This document shows positions 24,546 through 35,001 of a DNA stretch of 64,000 nucleotides, in pieces. Position numbers and translations under genes: made by a program. Source of the stretch: Paracoccaceae bacterium (GTDB taxonomy: Bacteria; Pseudomonadota; Alphaproteobacteria; Rhodobacterales; Rhodobacteraceae); NCBI GenBank assembly GCA_012103375.1, contig WLWX01000001.1, positions 1,168,501-1,232,500 on the forward strand, read 5' to 3'. Each line of letters starts with the position of its first letter. Within the stretch, counting starts at the first letter, position 1. The notes beneath the pieces are model-generated. The model did not search any database, was not told where the DNA came from, and was given only the letters and a program-made list of their open reading frames with translations.

Positions 24546-26951
24546 TAGGCCAACCCCGCCTCGGCCATCAGCCTGGCGGCCTCGATCTGGACCATTTGGT
24601 CACGGCCCGCGCCTTCCACCGGCACTATACCGACTTCCAGAAACAGCGGCGCGGCCAGCGGGGTGACGTGGTCCAGCGTCACGTGGTCGATCCGCCCCTT
24701 GGTGCGGGTCAGCATGTCGTCGATCCGGGCAAAGTCGACGATGCCGCGCTGCGCCTCTTCCCGGGTGATCTGCATCAGGACATGGTCGGGATCATACTTG
24801 CGCAGCGTGTCATAAAGGATGTCGGACGAAAATGTCGCCTGCCGCCCCGATTTCCGCTTGCCCGGATGGTTGCGCTCGATCAGCCCGGCGATCAGCGCCG
24901 CATCGCGGAAGGTGCGTTTCATAACCGCGTTTCCACCCAGCCAATGTTCGAAATCTGCACGCAAAGTGGTGGCGGAAAACAGTGGCCGCGGGTCACTTAC
25001 CCGCGTCAGACCAGAGATCAGAACCGCATAATCGGTGGCCACGAACCTGAGTGGGTTCAATCCCATCGCCTCCATTCTTTGAGTGATGAGCAAACCGAGC
25101 GTCTGCATCGCATTGCGCCCGGCAAAGCCGTAGATGCAGGTATGCTCTCGCCCGTCAAAAGGGAAGGATTCGACAAGTATGTGGGACCGGCTGGGCAGGT
25201 GAGAGACCTTGCGCTGAAGCGCCAACCACTCGGCCGTATGGGTCGGAAGCTGGGGCCAGTCCGGTTGCTGGAACAGGTCCAGAATGCGTTGCGACAACTG
25301 GGTGGATGTGGCGAATTTCGTGCCTGCGAAAACGGCGATCTTTGGCGGCTTCGTCGCCTCGCGCGATACCTCGACCGTCATCTCGCGCAGGCGGTCATAG
25401 CGTACCACGCGCCCGCCGATCAGAAACGTATCACCGGGGGTGAGGGGTGGCGGCAAAAGCCTCCTCAACCTCGCCCAGGGGCTTGCCGCCCATGCGACCG
25501 CGCAAGCGGACGGGCATCACCTCGGTGTCGATGATGGTGCCGATGTTCATGCGGATGCGCGCGGCGGCGCGCGGGTCGCGCAGCTGCCACAGCCCGTCGG
25601 GGCGCTGCATCAGGCGTTGCCAACGATCATAGGCCTTCAGCGCATACCCCCCCGTCGCCGCGAATTCGAGGCAGGCGTCGAAATCCGCGCGGGTCAGCGA
25701 ACTATATGCCCCGGCACTGGTCACCTCGGGGAACAGGTCATCGGCATCGAAGGGCCCGGCGCAGGCGGCGATCAGGATGTGCTGGATCAGCACGTCACGC
25801 GGGCCGGGGCCGCGCGGGTCGCCATCAAGGTTGCGTTCTTTCGCTGCCTCCAGCGCGGCGACACATTCGACAATCTCGAAGCGGTTGGCCGGGACCAGCA
25901 ACGCCTTTGAGGGCGCGTTATAGCGGTGATTGGCGCGCCCGATCCGCTGCACCAGCCGTTTGACGTTTTTCGGCGCGCCAATCTGGATCACCAGATCGAC
26001 ATCGCCCCAGTCGATCCCCAGGTCCAGCGTGCCGGTGCAAACAATCGCGCGCAGGCTGCCGGCGACCATCGCGGCTTCGACCTTCTGGCGCTGTTCGCGC
26101 GCCAGCGATCCGTGGTGGATGCCGATGGGCAAATCGTCGGTGTTGGCCAGCCAGAGGTTGTGAAAAAAGATCTCGGCCTGGGCGCGGGTGTTGTGGAAAA
26201 TCAGCGTGGTTTTGTGCTGTCGAACCTGGTCGAGGACCGCCGCAATCGCGTATTTCCCGCCACCCCCCGACCACGGCGGGGGCGCATCCGTGGTCAGCAT
26301 GCGGATATCCGGGTCCGGCCCCGGATCGGCGTGCAGGATCGCACAAGGGTCCGGGTGCCGCGCCAGCAGATGCGCGATGGCGGTGGGGTCCTCAACGGTG
26401 GCCGACAGGCCGACGCGACGCAGGCCGGGGCGCAGCGCTTGCAGGCGTGACAGCGCCAACAGCAGCTGATCGCCGCGTTTGCTATCCGCAAGTGCATGAA
26501 TTTCATCGACAATCACCCGCTCTAGCCCGGCGAAAATGCGTGGCGCATCCTCATAACTCAGCAGCAGCGCCAGCGATTCCGGCGTCGTCAGCAGGATATG
26601 CGGCGGGTCGGCGCGCTGGCGCTTACGCATACTTTGCGAGGTGTCGCCAGTGCGGTCCTCAATCCGGATCGGCAGGCGCAAATCCTCGACCGGGCGGCGC
26701 AGGTTGCGCCCGATATCCGCCGCCAGCGCCTTCAATGGCGAGACATAGAGCGTATGCATCCCCCGGTGCGCGCCATCGGCCAGTTCGGCCAGCGTCGGCA
26801 GGAAGCCGGCCAGCGTTTTGCCGCCCCCCGTTGGCGCGATCAGCAGCAGGGCGGGATCGGCGGCACGTTCCAGCATGGCACGCTGATGCGGATGCGGCGA
26901 CCAGCCGCGCGCGGTGAACCAGTCGGCGAAATTATCGGGAAGCGAGACCAT
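24545..26951 (-). pseudogene. Ligase-associated DNA damage response DEXH box helicase (Lhr-like), frameshifted
   Basis: The gene reads as two overlapping frames, 26951-25431 (506 codons) and 25468-24545. The first carries Walker A LIAPTGGGKTLAGFLP, the DEXH box VIVDEIHALADSKRG, motif VIQIGAPKNVKRLVQRIGRA and the start MVSLPDNFADWFTARGW. The second carries the C-terminal Lhr region (LTPGDTFLIGGRVVRYDRLR). They join perfectly if one G is removed from the run at 25444-25447, restoring EEAFAAT-LTPGDTF and a protein of about 801 residues. So this is a single-base insertion, either a real recent mutation or a sequencing error. The usual partners (exonuclease, ATP-dependent ligase, PdeM phosphoesterase) are not beside it. 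The TAA stop uses the TA that flanks the IS630 element. Confidence 0.85.
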
Positions 26952-27089
26952 GTGGGTTTGTCGCCCGAAAACGGTCGGCGCGGAAAGGTTGAAATGGGGG
27001 CCGCGGTCAATTTCGCGAAACTACGGCTGAAACGGGGGGCGAGTCAGCCGTTTATTCCGCCTCAGGCTACCGTGTCCCGACCCAAAACC

Positions 27090-29549
27090 CTATTCAGGTT
27101 CCAGCACCGTCACCCCCGTCGCCGCCGCCCGTGCCAGGGCCGGGTCCAGCGACATCGGGATATACTCGCCGCGCCGCCACAACTCCCCCAAATCATCGTA
27201 GTGCCGCGACAACGGATGACCGGATTGCCCGGTCGAGATGATGAAGACCGAACTGTCCGGGTCTGCGAAATCATAGACCCCGCGATACCCCGCCGCATGG
27301 ACGTTCATGAACGGGTTCGCGCCCCGACCGCGCGTACTGCCGCGCCTGAGCGTATGATCCCCGCCCGAGGTTGACTGGCGAATGTTGACGATCCAGTTCA
27401 GGCCGGGAACTTCTCCCAGAACGGGGTGATCATGCGCGGCCTGATGGGCATCGCCCCAGCGCAGCGCCTCGACCGCGTTGCCATAGCGTTCTTCCAGCAA
27501 CAACAGCGCATCATCCAGCGCATCACGGGCGATATCGGCGCAGGTTTCGGACGGGGCCGATTGCGCCACGTCACACCACACGCCCGCACCTTCGGTGTTG
27601 CGGAACACCCGCTCGATGAAGATCGGGTCGGGGCGTTCGAATTCGCCCGACAGGGGCCCGAGTTCGTCCTGCGTCAACCGCACCTGTAGTGCGTTCAACC
27701 AGGCGGCATAGATCAGCGGTTCGGGCAGATGCTCGTTCATCTCTCCGTTCCATTCGGCCAGCAATTCCAGCGCCCGCTGACGCTGCCGTTCCAGCGTGCC
27801 TTCGGGCGCGGCCTGCCCGGTGAACCACAGATCGGCGGCGATCAGCGGCAGCAGGGTGCGCGCGGTGTAACTGACGGTGTCCAGCTGCGCCTCGACGAAG
27901 CTTTCGCGGGTATGAACCTCGCGCGTTTGCATCAAGCGCCGCCAGCGCTGGATCCGCTGCGTGTCGCCCCAGTCGAAACTGACGTGCAGCGGGAAGGGGC
28001 GGTCCAGCAGCTTGTTGTTGGTGTTGCCCAGCAATCCGCCGACCGGCGCGATAAAGGCCGGGTTCGCGCCATAGGGCTGGGTGCCCAGCCAGCGATTTTC
28101 GGCCAGCCAGCCGGGGGTCGGCAATCGCCCCTGGCTTTGATGACGCTCGGACCGGCGCGGCATCTGGCCGACAGTCTTCATCGCGATATTGCGCCGATCC
28201 GCCAGCACCAGATTAAGGCTGGGCGCAACGAAATCGGCCCCCGCCGCCATCGCTTCGGTCACATCCTGCGCCGCCATCAGCTTCATCGCCGCCTGGATCG
28301 ACGTGTCTTTATCGCTGAGGACCGTCCAGGCCAGGCTGGTCAAATGCCCCGGCGGCGTCACCGTTCCCAGATCATAATGCCCGCCCGGCAGGATCGGGCC
28401 ATTATCACTCCACGCCAGCTCGATGGTTTTCGAGGGCGCATCCTTGATCGTGATGATCGACGGGCGTGTCACCATGGGCTGCCAGCCGCCGGGGGTCAGA
28501 ACCTCGGTCGGATCGTCCGGGTTCAGCTTTTCGATATAGGCGTCCTGATCGTCCAGATAACTCGACGTGATGCCCCAGCCCAGGCTGGCAGAGCGCCCAA
28601 CCATTACCGCCGGAATGCCCGGAATCGTGCCGCCGATGACGCCGCCGGATTGCAGCTCCATCCGGGCCAGATACCAGATCGCCGGGGCGGTCAGCCCCAG
28701 ATGCGGATCGTTCGCCAGCAACGTGCTGGCCGCCGCCGACCGGGACGGGGCCGCCGCCCAGCCGTTCGACGCCCCCGGCAAGCCCGGCGGGGCGAAGGGC
28801 GACAGCGGATCGCGCGGCCCGCGCGTATTGGCCGCGTACTTCGGTGCATCCGGCACCAGTGCGGCATATTCCGGCAGCGCGGCAATCCCGCCGCCCGGTG
28901 CATCCGGGATCAGATCGCGCACTCGCTCAGGGTCGAGGATCAGTGAGGCGCGCGCGCGCCGAACTTCGGCCGATAAATGCCCCGAGGTTTGCAAACCCAG
29001 CAGCTTGACCAGCGCAATGGAATCACTCGGCGTCCAGGGAGAGATTGCGCGCGGGAAAATCCAGAACTCCGGCGCACCGCGCCCCAGCGCGCCGCTGTTC
29101 ACCTCAGCCAGCCAGGCGTTCACCCCGGCGGAATAGGCGTTGAGGTTGGCCAGCGTCTCCTCCTCCAGCGCGGCCTTGGACTTGATCGACAGACCATAAA
29201 GGTCGAGGCGGCGGATCAACTCATCAATCTGTAAGGTGCGTTCGCCGAAAATCTCGGACAGGTGGCCCTGTGCGGTACGCCGCATCATCGTCATCTGCCA
29301 CAGGCGGTCCTGTGCGTGCGCATAGCCCAGGCCGAAATAGACGTCACGGTCACCTTCGCCGAAGATGTGGGGCACGTTGGCGGTATCGCGCACAATCTCG
29401 ATCGGGGCGGTCAGCCCGTTGACCTGATAGGTGCCCGAATATTCTGGGATCGACCGGGACGCGAACCAGTAAATCCCGCCCAGACCCAGCAGGATGACGG
29501 CGGACACCACCAGCAATATCCGCAGCAACCATCGAAAAATCTGGAACAT
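27090..29549 (-). CDS. Penicillin acylase family protein (Ntn hydrolase)
   Basis: The product is an 819-residue exported precursor. An N-terminal hydrophobic anchor or signal (residues 5-29, LLRILLVVSAVILLGLGGIY) leads into the alpha-chain start PIEIVRDTANVPHIFGEG and GLGYAHAQDRLWQM. The self-cleavage point and nucleophile serine are visible in LPGASNGWAAAP at about residue 265, beginning the beta chain. Later family residues include PSLNLVLADRRNIAMKTVGQ and TNNKLLDRPFP. The family hydrolyses amides such as penicillins, N-acyl homoserine lactones or acylated polyamines; sequence alone does not tell which, and quorum quenching is possible. It stands alone, divergent from the dehydrogenase at 29623. 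Confidence 0.9.
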   Translation of the reverse strand: MFQIFRWLLRILLVVSAVILLGLGGIYWFASRSIPEYSGTYQVNGLTAPIEIVRDTANVPHIFGEGDRDVYFGLGYAHAQDRLWQMTMMRRTAQGHLSEIFGERTLQIDELIRRLDLYGLSIKSKAALEEETLANLNAYSAGVNAWLAEVNSGALGRGAPEFWIFPRAISPWTPSDSIALVKLLGLQTSGHLSAEVRRARASLILDPERVRDLIPDAPGGGIAALPEYAALVPDAPKYAANTRGPRDPLSPFAPPGLPGASNGWAAAPSRSAAASTLLANDPHLGLTAPAIWYLARMELQSGGVIGGTIPGIPAVMVGRSASLGWGITSSYLDDQDAYIEKLNPDDPTEVLTPGGWQPMVTRPSIITIKDAPSKTIELAWSDNGPILPGGHYDLGTVTPPGHLTSLAWTVLSDKDTSIQAAMKLMAAQDVTEAMAAGADFVAPSLNLVLADRRNIAMKTVGQMPRRSERHQSQGRLPTPGWLAENRWLGTQPYGANPAFIAPVGGLLGNTNNKLLDRPFPLHVSFDWGDTQRIQRWRRLMQTREVHTRESFVEAQLDTVSYTARTLLPLIAADLWFTGQAAPEGTLERQRQRALELLAEWNGEMNEHLPEPLIYAAWLNALQVRLTQDELGPLSGEFERPDPIFIERVFRNTEGAGVWCDVAQSAPSETCADIARDALDDALLLLEERYGNAVEALRWGDAHQAAHDHPVLGEVPGLNWIVNIRQSTSGGDHTLRRGSTRGRGANPFMNVHAAGYRGVYDFADPDSSVFIISTGQSGHPLSRHYDDLGELWRRGEYIPMSLDPALARAAATGVTVLEPE

Positions 29550-29622
29550 CGGGGCCTTTGTTTACGCCGGGCAGGAAGGTGCGTAGATAAGCCGGAAGCG
29601 GACAAAAAGGGAAGGTGCGGCA

Positions 29623-30492
29623 ATGGCGAAAGTGGCGTTTTTGGGCCTGGGGGTGATGGGATACCCGATGGCGGGGCATCTGGCGGCGGCCGGGCATGAC
29701 GTGACGGTCTATAACCGCAGCGCAGCCAAGGCGGCAAAATGGGCCGGTGAACACGGCGGCGCGGCGGCGGATACGCCTGCCGGGGCCGCCAAGGGGGCCG
29801 ATTTCGTTATGGCCTGCGTCGGCAATGATGACGATCTGCGCCAGGTCTGTACCGGCCCCGATGGCGCGTTTTCGGGCATGGCGGCGGGCGCGATGTTCGT
29901 GGATCACACAACCGTATCCGCTGCGGTGACGGCGGAACTGCACGCGGCAGCGGGCGCGGCTGGTCTGGCCTATGTCGATGCGCCGATCTCGGGCGGGCAA
30001 GCGGGGGCCGAGAATGCGGCCCTGTCGATCATGTGCGGCGGGGCGCAGGCGGATTACGATCGCGCCGAACCGGTGCTGGACGCCTATGCGAAGATTTGTC
30101 GCCGTATCGGGGACAGCGGTGCCGGGCAGATGTGCAAGATGGTGAACCAGATCTGCATTGCCGGTCTGGTTCAGGGCCTGTCCGAAGGGCTTGCCTTTGC
30201 CGAGAAAGCCGGTCTGGACGGGCGCGCGGTGGTCGAGGTGATCAGCCAGGGCGCCGCCGGATCATGGCAGATGGTCAACCGGCACAAAACCATGCTGGAC
30301 GACCACTTTGAACACGGCTTTGCAGTGGACTGGATGCGGAAAGACCTCGGGATTTGCCTGGACACGGCGGATGAGATCGGCGCCAGCCTGCCGACGACCG
30401 CGCTGATCGACCAGTTCTACGGCGACGTGCAGCGTATGGGCGGCGGACGCTGGGACACCAGCGCGCTGATCCAGCGGTTGCGGGGGAAATAA
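29623..30492 (+). CDS. NAD(P)-dependent beta-hydroxyacid dehydrogenase (3-hydroxyisobutyrate / tartronate semialdehyde reductase type)
   Basis: The product is a 289-residue member of the 3-hydroxyisobutyrate dehydrogenase family. The Rossmann motif is VAFLGLGVMGYPMAGHLAA, the substrate loop is YVDAPISGGQAGAE, the catalytic lysine lies in GAGQMCKMVNQICIAG, and the C-terminal cofactor segment is WMRKDLGICLDTADEIGASL. All four signature regions are intact. Substrate may be 3-hydroxyisobutyrate, tartronate semialdehyde or a related acid; neighbours do not decide. Start is at the ATG at 29623 after GAAGG. Confidence 0.9.
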   Translation: MAKVAFLGLGVMGYPMAGHLAAAGHDVTVYNRSAAKAAKWAGEHGGAAADTPAGAAKGADFVMACVGNDDDLRQVCTGPDGAFSGMAAGAMFVDHTTVSAAVTAELHAAAGAAGLAYVDAPISGGQAGAENAALSIMCGGAQADYDRAEPVLDAYAKICRRIGDSGAGQMCKMVNQICIAGLVQGLSEGLAFAEKAGLDGRAVVEVISQGAAGSWQMVNRHKTMLDDHFEHGFAVDWMRKDLGICLDTADEIGASLPTTALIDQFYGDVQRMGGGRWDTSALIQRLRGK

Positions 30493-30609
30493 GCGGGATG
30501 TTGGATTTGTGAAAGATCAACTGCGAATTGGGCGGTGATTTCGCGAATCTGCACTGTCGGACATTGAGTTTCTGAAGCCCGAAACGGCCTCAGATTCTAC
30601 AGCTGGGCA

Positions 30610-33600
30610 TCAAGACTTCGCCGCCCGCGCATGTTTCGCCAGATCCTGCGCAATCGCGAACGCGCCCTGAATCTTGTCCTTCGCCTTCTTCCAATCACGC
30701 CGCACGACGATCTTGTTGTCCTTGACCTTCGCCAACCCGCGCTGATCCTGCACGAAGGTGACCAGTCCCGCCGGATTGGCAAACTTGTCGTTGTGAAACT
30801 GGATCGTCGCGCCCTTCGGCCCCGCATCCAGCTTGGCAATTCCGGCCTTTTTGCACTGCGCCTTAATCCGCACCACCAGAAGCAAGGTATTCACCTCGCG
30901 CGGCAGCTTGCCGAACCGGTCGATCAATTCTGCGGCGAAGCCTTCCAGTTCAACTTTTGTGCTGAGGGCTGACAAGCGACGATACAAGCCAAGTCTTACA
31001 TCAAGATCGGGTACGTAAACCTCTGGTATCAGGACAGGAACACCCAGGTTGATTTGCGGTGCCAACTGGTCATCCGCTTCGCTCAGCCCCTCCATCTCTC
31101 CGGCTTTGATCTTGGCAATCGCCTCTTCCAGCATCGACTGGTAAAGTTCATAACCCACATCGCGCATCTGACCGGATTGCTCCTCGCCCAGCAGGTTGCC
31201 AGCACCGCGAATGTCCAGATCCTGGCTGGCGAGCGTAAAGCCAGCCCCAAGCGAATCCAGGCTGCCCAAAACACGCAACCGCTTCTGCGCCGTATCTGTA
31301 AGCTTTGCACGAGGTTTGGTCGTCAAGTACGCGTAAGCACGTGTTTTTGAACGACCGACCCGCCCACGTATCTGATACAGCTGCGCCAACCCGAACATAT
31401 CCGCCTGATGCACCATCATGGTGTTCGCCGTCGGAATATCCAGCCCGCTTTCGACAATTGTGGTGGCCAGCAAAACATCATATTTGCCATCGTAAAAAGC
31501 GTTCATCCGGTCATCCAGCTCTCCCGCAGCCATCTGGCCATGGGCGACGACGTAAGAAACTTCGGGCACCTGTTCGCGCAGGAAATCCTCGATATCCGGC
31601 AAGTCCTTGATCCTGGGGACCACATAAAAGCTCTGACCGCCACGATAATGTTCGCGCAACAAAGCCTCACGAATGGTGATCGCGTCGAATTCGGAAACAT
31701 AAGTGCGGATCGCCAATCGGTCGACTGGCGGAGTGCCAATTATCGATAAATCACGGACACCTGTAAGGCTAAGTTGAAGTGTTCGTGGAATTGGCGTCGC
31801 CGTCAATGTCAGCACATGAACGTCCGATCGCAGCGCCTTCAACCGCTCTTTATGCCCCACACCAAAGTGCTGTTCTTCGTCGATCACCAACAGCCCGAGG
31901 TTCTTGAACCGCACATTCTTGGCCAGCAACGCATGAGTGCCGATGACAATATCCGCCGACCCGTCCGCCATCCGCGATTTCGTATCCGCCGCTTCCTTCG
32001 CACCGACGAACCGCGACAGTTGCCGCACCTCGACCGGAAACCCCGGAATCGTTCAGCAAAACTCTTGTAGTGTTGCCGCGCCAGCAGCGTGGTCGGCGCG
32101 ATCACCGCGACCTGAACACCGCTCATCGCGGCAACAAAGGCGGCGCGCATCGCCACCTCGGTCTTGCCGAAACCCACGTCGCCACAGATCAGGCGATCCA
32201 TTGGCGTGCCGGCGGCCATGTCGTCCAGCACCGCGCCGATGGCGGTCAGCTGGTCGTCAGTTTCCTCATACGGGAAGCGGGCCGAAAACGCGTCCCACAT
32301 GCCATCGGGCGGTTCCATGATCTGGGCGCGGCGCAGCATCCGTTCGGCGGCGACCCGGATCAGCTTGTCGGCCATGTCGCGAATGCGCTGTTTCAGCCGC
32401 GCTTTCTTCGACTGCCAGGCCCCACCACCCCAGGCGATCCAGCAGCCCTTCCTCATGCCCGTAACGGCTGAGAAGTTCAATGTTTTCAACGGGAAGGTAC
32501 AGGAGATCGCCACCGGCGTATTCCAGCAAAATCATCTCATGCGCCGCCCCCAGCGCTTCCACCACCTCCAGCCCGCGGTAAACGCCGATGCCGTGGTCGA
32601 TGTGGACGATCAGGTCGCCGGGCGACAGGCTCTGCGCCTCGGTCAGGAAGTTTTCGGCGCGGCGTTTCTTGCGGGTTTGGCGGATCAGCCGGTCGCCCAG
32701 AACGTCCTGTTCCGAGATCACGGTCAGGCTGTTACCTGTGAACCCGTGCTCCAGCGGCCAGACGGTCAGGAAGACGCCGCCGGTGGCGTCGGGCACATCG
32801 CGGAAATCGCCGATGGCGCGGGCGTCGGCTAGCCCCTCATCCTCGATCAAGCCGGACAGACGCTCCCGCGCACCATCGGAATTGCTGGCGATGATGACCT
32901 GAGTATTTTCACGTTTTGTTTGAATATGTCCAAACAATGCATTGAAAAGGCTTACGTTTGTCTGTTGTCGTTCGGGCGAAAAATTCCGCCCGATCCGCCC
33001 GCCTGCGTCGATCACCCCCGGCCCGCTGGCCTGCGGCAAGGGATGAAAACCCAACACCCGGCGGCCCTCCAACTGAGCGTTCCATGACGCATCATCCAGA
33101 TACAACAATCCCGGCGGGGCGGGCTTGTATACGGAATCGAGCCGCGCCTTGCTGGCCAGCGCTTCGGCCCGGTTGGAATACTGATCGGCAATCGCCTCCC
33201 ACCGCGCCAGGCGGGCCGGTGTCAGCTGGTCATCAAGGCAGACCGGCACATCGGGCAGATAGTCAAACAGCGTTTCCAGCCGCTCATGAAAAAACGGCAG
33301 CCAGTGTTCGATGCCTGCGTGTTTTCGGCCCGCACTGACGGCTTCATACAGGGGATCGTCAGTGCCCGCCGCCCCAAATTCCAGGCGATAGTTCTGCCGG
33401 AAACGGGTGATCGCTGCCTCGTCCAGGATCACCTCGGACACCGGTGCAAGCTCCACCACCTCCAGCGCTTCAGCCGTGCGCTGACTGACCGCGTCAAACC
33501 GGCGCGCACCGTCCAGTACGTCGCCAAACAGGTCCAGGCGCACCGGCATGTCGTGCCCCGGCGGCCAAACGTTGATGATCCCGCCCCGGATCGCATAATC

Positions 33601-34053
33601 GCCCGGTTCGGTGACTGTGGGCGCCTGAGAAAACCCCATCCGGACCAGGAAGGCACGCAAAGCGCTTTCGTCCAGGCGCGACCCGACTACGGCAGTAAAC
33701 GCAGCTTCGGCCAGGACATCGCGCGCCGGAACCCGCTGGGTGGCGGCATTCAGTGTGGTCAAAAGGATGAAGCGTTTCGGCATTCCATGGGTCAGCCCGG
33801 CCAGCGTCGCCATTCGGGTGGCCGACACATCCAGGTTTGGCGACACCCGGTCATAGGGCAGGCAATCCCACCCCGGAAACGTGACCACCGGCATGTCGGG
33901 GGCAAAAAACGCCAGCGCGGCCGCCATAGCCGCCATCCGCTTGTCATCCCGCGCAATGTGGATCGCAGGCCCGCGCTCCGCCTCGGCCAGCAAAAGCCGC
34001 GCGTCAAACCCTTCGGGCGCGCCGCCGACGGTGATATGTTTGGTACTGGCCAT
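30610..34053 (-). pseudogene. mfd: Transcription-repair coupling factor Mfd, interrupted by two compensating frameshifts
   Basis: Mfd removes RNA polymerase stalled at DNA lesions and recruits UvrA. The start MASTKHITVGGAPEGFDARL is at 34053. The first frame holds the UvrB-like domains and the RNA polymerase interaction domain (DLIVHIDHGIGVYRGLEV). After LLDRLG an extra C in the plus-strand run at 32428-32431 shifts the frame; the middle frame holds Walker A ICGDVGFGKTEVAMRAA. Near 32036 one base is missing, and the original frame returns with the DEEQ box LLVIDEEQHFGVGHKERLK, VESGLDIPTANTMMVHQADM and the C-terminal TRCF domain. Corrected, the protein is 1147 residues, normal for Mfd. Conservation in all three frames argues for very recent mutations or sequence errors at short homopolymers. 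Confidence 0.88.
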
Positions 34054-34230
34054 GGGCGGGGTGGGTATACGCGCCGTGGGCGGTGTCAACCGAGAGTTCT
34101 GCGATCCGGATCGCGAACACGCACCTGCGCCACGCCCGCCCCGGTCAACCAAAACCGTGCAACACCATAAACGCCGCGCCGCCTATACCGATCTTCTTTG
34201 CCCATCATTGACCCATAAATATCCCGGGGG

Positions 34231-34318
34231 TCTGGGGGCTGGCCCCCAGCGATCTCGTGTCTGGGGGCTGGCCCCCAGCGATCTCGTGTCTGGGGGCTGG
34301 CCCCCGGCTGTCTCGCCG
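34231..34318. repeat. Three tandem 29 bp units, each a GC-rich hairpin
   Basis: Units start at 34231, 34260 and 34289. Each contains CTGGGGGCTGGCCCCCAG (last copy ends CCCCCGG), an 8 bp stem with a two-base loop, followed by CGATCTCGTG in the first two copies. The array lies between the mfd start (34053) and the end of the membrane protein gene at 34332. Because the units are contiguous with no unique spacers it is not a CRISPR array. Strong tandem hairpins could act as terminators or RNA stabilisers for the gene reading toward mfd. Confidence 0.9.
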
Positions 34319-34331
34319 GTGGGGGGCGCCC

Positions 34332-34859
34332 TCAGCCGCCCAGCACGCCGATCGACAGGTTCTGGTACATGCCCCACATGGCGGTCACGAAAATCGCGAT
34401 CATGCCGATCACCTGGGTCCACAATCGGTGGCGCACCATGCGTTTGCGCAATGGCTCTCCGAGGATATTGGTTCGCCGAATTATTCTTGCTGTGCGCAGG
34501 CTTAGCAAGCCCACGATCGACATCGGCAGGCCCATCAGAAACAGCGCTTGGGCAATCTCGACCTCGTACCAGAACCCAAGGATCACCAATGCGGTCAGGA
34601 TGCCGGAACCGATGGTCAGGATCCACAGGCCCGAAACCTCGCTGATGTGCAGCAGGCGATTGACGTTGATGCGGACCATATCCTCGAAATCCGCCTCGGC
34701 CTGACCACCGCTGCGACGGGCGCGTTGCAGCATGTCAAAAGGCACCCCAAGCACCCAGTGCGAGGTTGTCGACCAGACCACAGCCAACGCGATCCAGAAC
34801 CACAGGTTCGAAAACGACCGCATATCGATCAGTTCGAAAACGGTCTTGTACCAATCCAC
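34332..34859 (-). CDS. Conserved Rhodobacteraceae membrane protein ('component of SufBCD complex' type)
   Basis: The product is a 175-residue protein with four hydrophobic segments, read from a GTG at 34859 preceded by GGGGA: VDWYKTVFELIDMRSFSNLW, then FWIALAVVWSTTSHWVLGVP. A soluble stretch (DMLQRARRSGGQAEADFEDM) separates the first segment from WILTIGSGILTALVILGFWY and the rest. The motif order matches proteins that databases label 'component of SufBCD complex' in roseobacters, but that name has little experimental support and no suf genes are near. The upstream in-frame extension to 34988 lacks membrane character and runs toward hemB, so I left it out. Confidence 0.72.
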   Translation of the reverse strand: MDWYKTVFELIDMRSFSNLWFWIALAVVWSTTSHWVLGVPFDMLQRARRSGGQAEADFEDMVRINVNRLLHISEVSGLWILTIGSGILTALVILGFWYEVEIAQALFLMGLPMSIVGLLSLRTARIIRRTNILGEPLRKRMVRHRLWTQVIGMIAIFVTAMWGMYQNLSIGVLGG

Positions 34860-35001
34860 GCGTGCGGGTCCCCAAAGCAGTGCCGCGCGGACCATAGGGA
34901 CGGGCGCGCGGCTTGGCCAGACCTTGAGCTGTGCGGCACTTCGACGTAACGCTGTGGCCGGGGCAGCTTGGCCCGATAGGATCAACAAAGGCCGTATTCA
35001 G

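Noticed and set aside
34231-34318. 29 bp tandem repeats resembling a CRISPR array
   Set aside because: Units are contiguous with no unique spacers and there are no cas genes; they are tandem hairpins.
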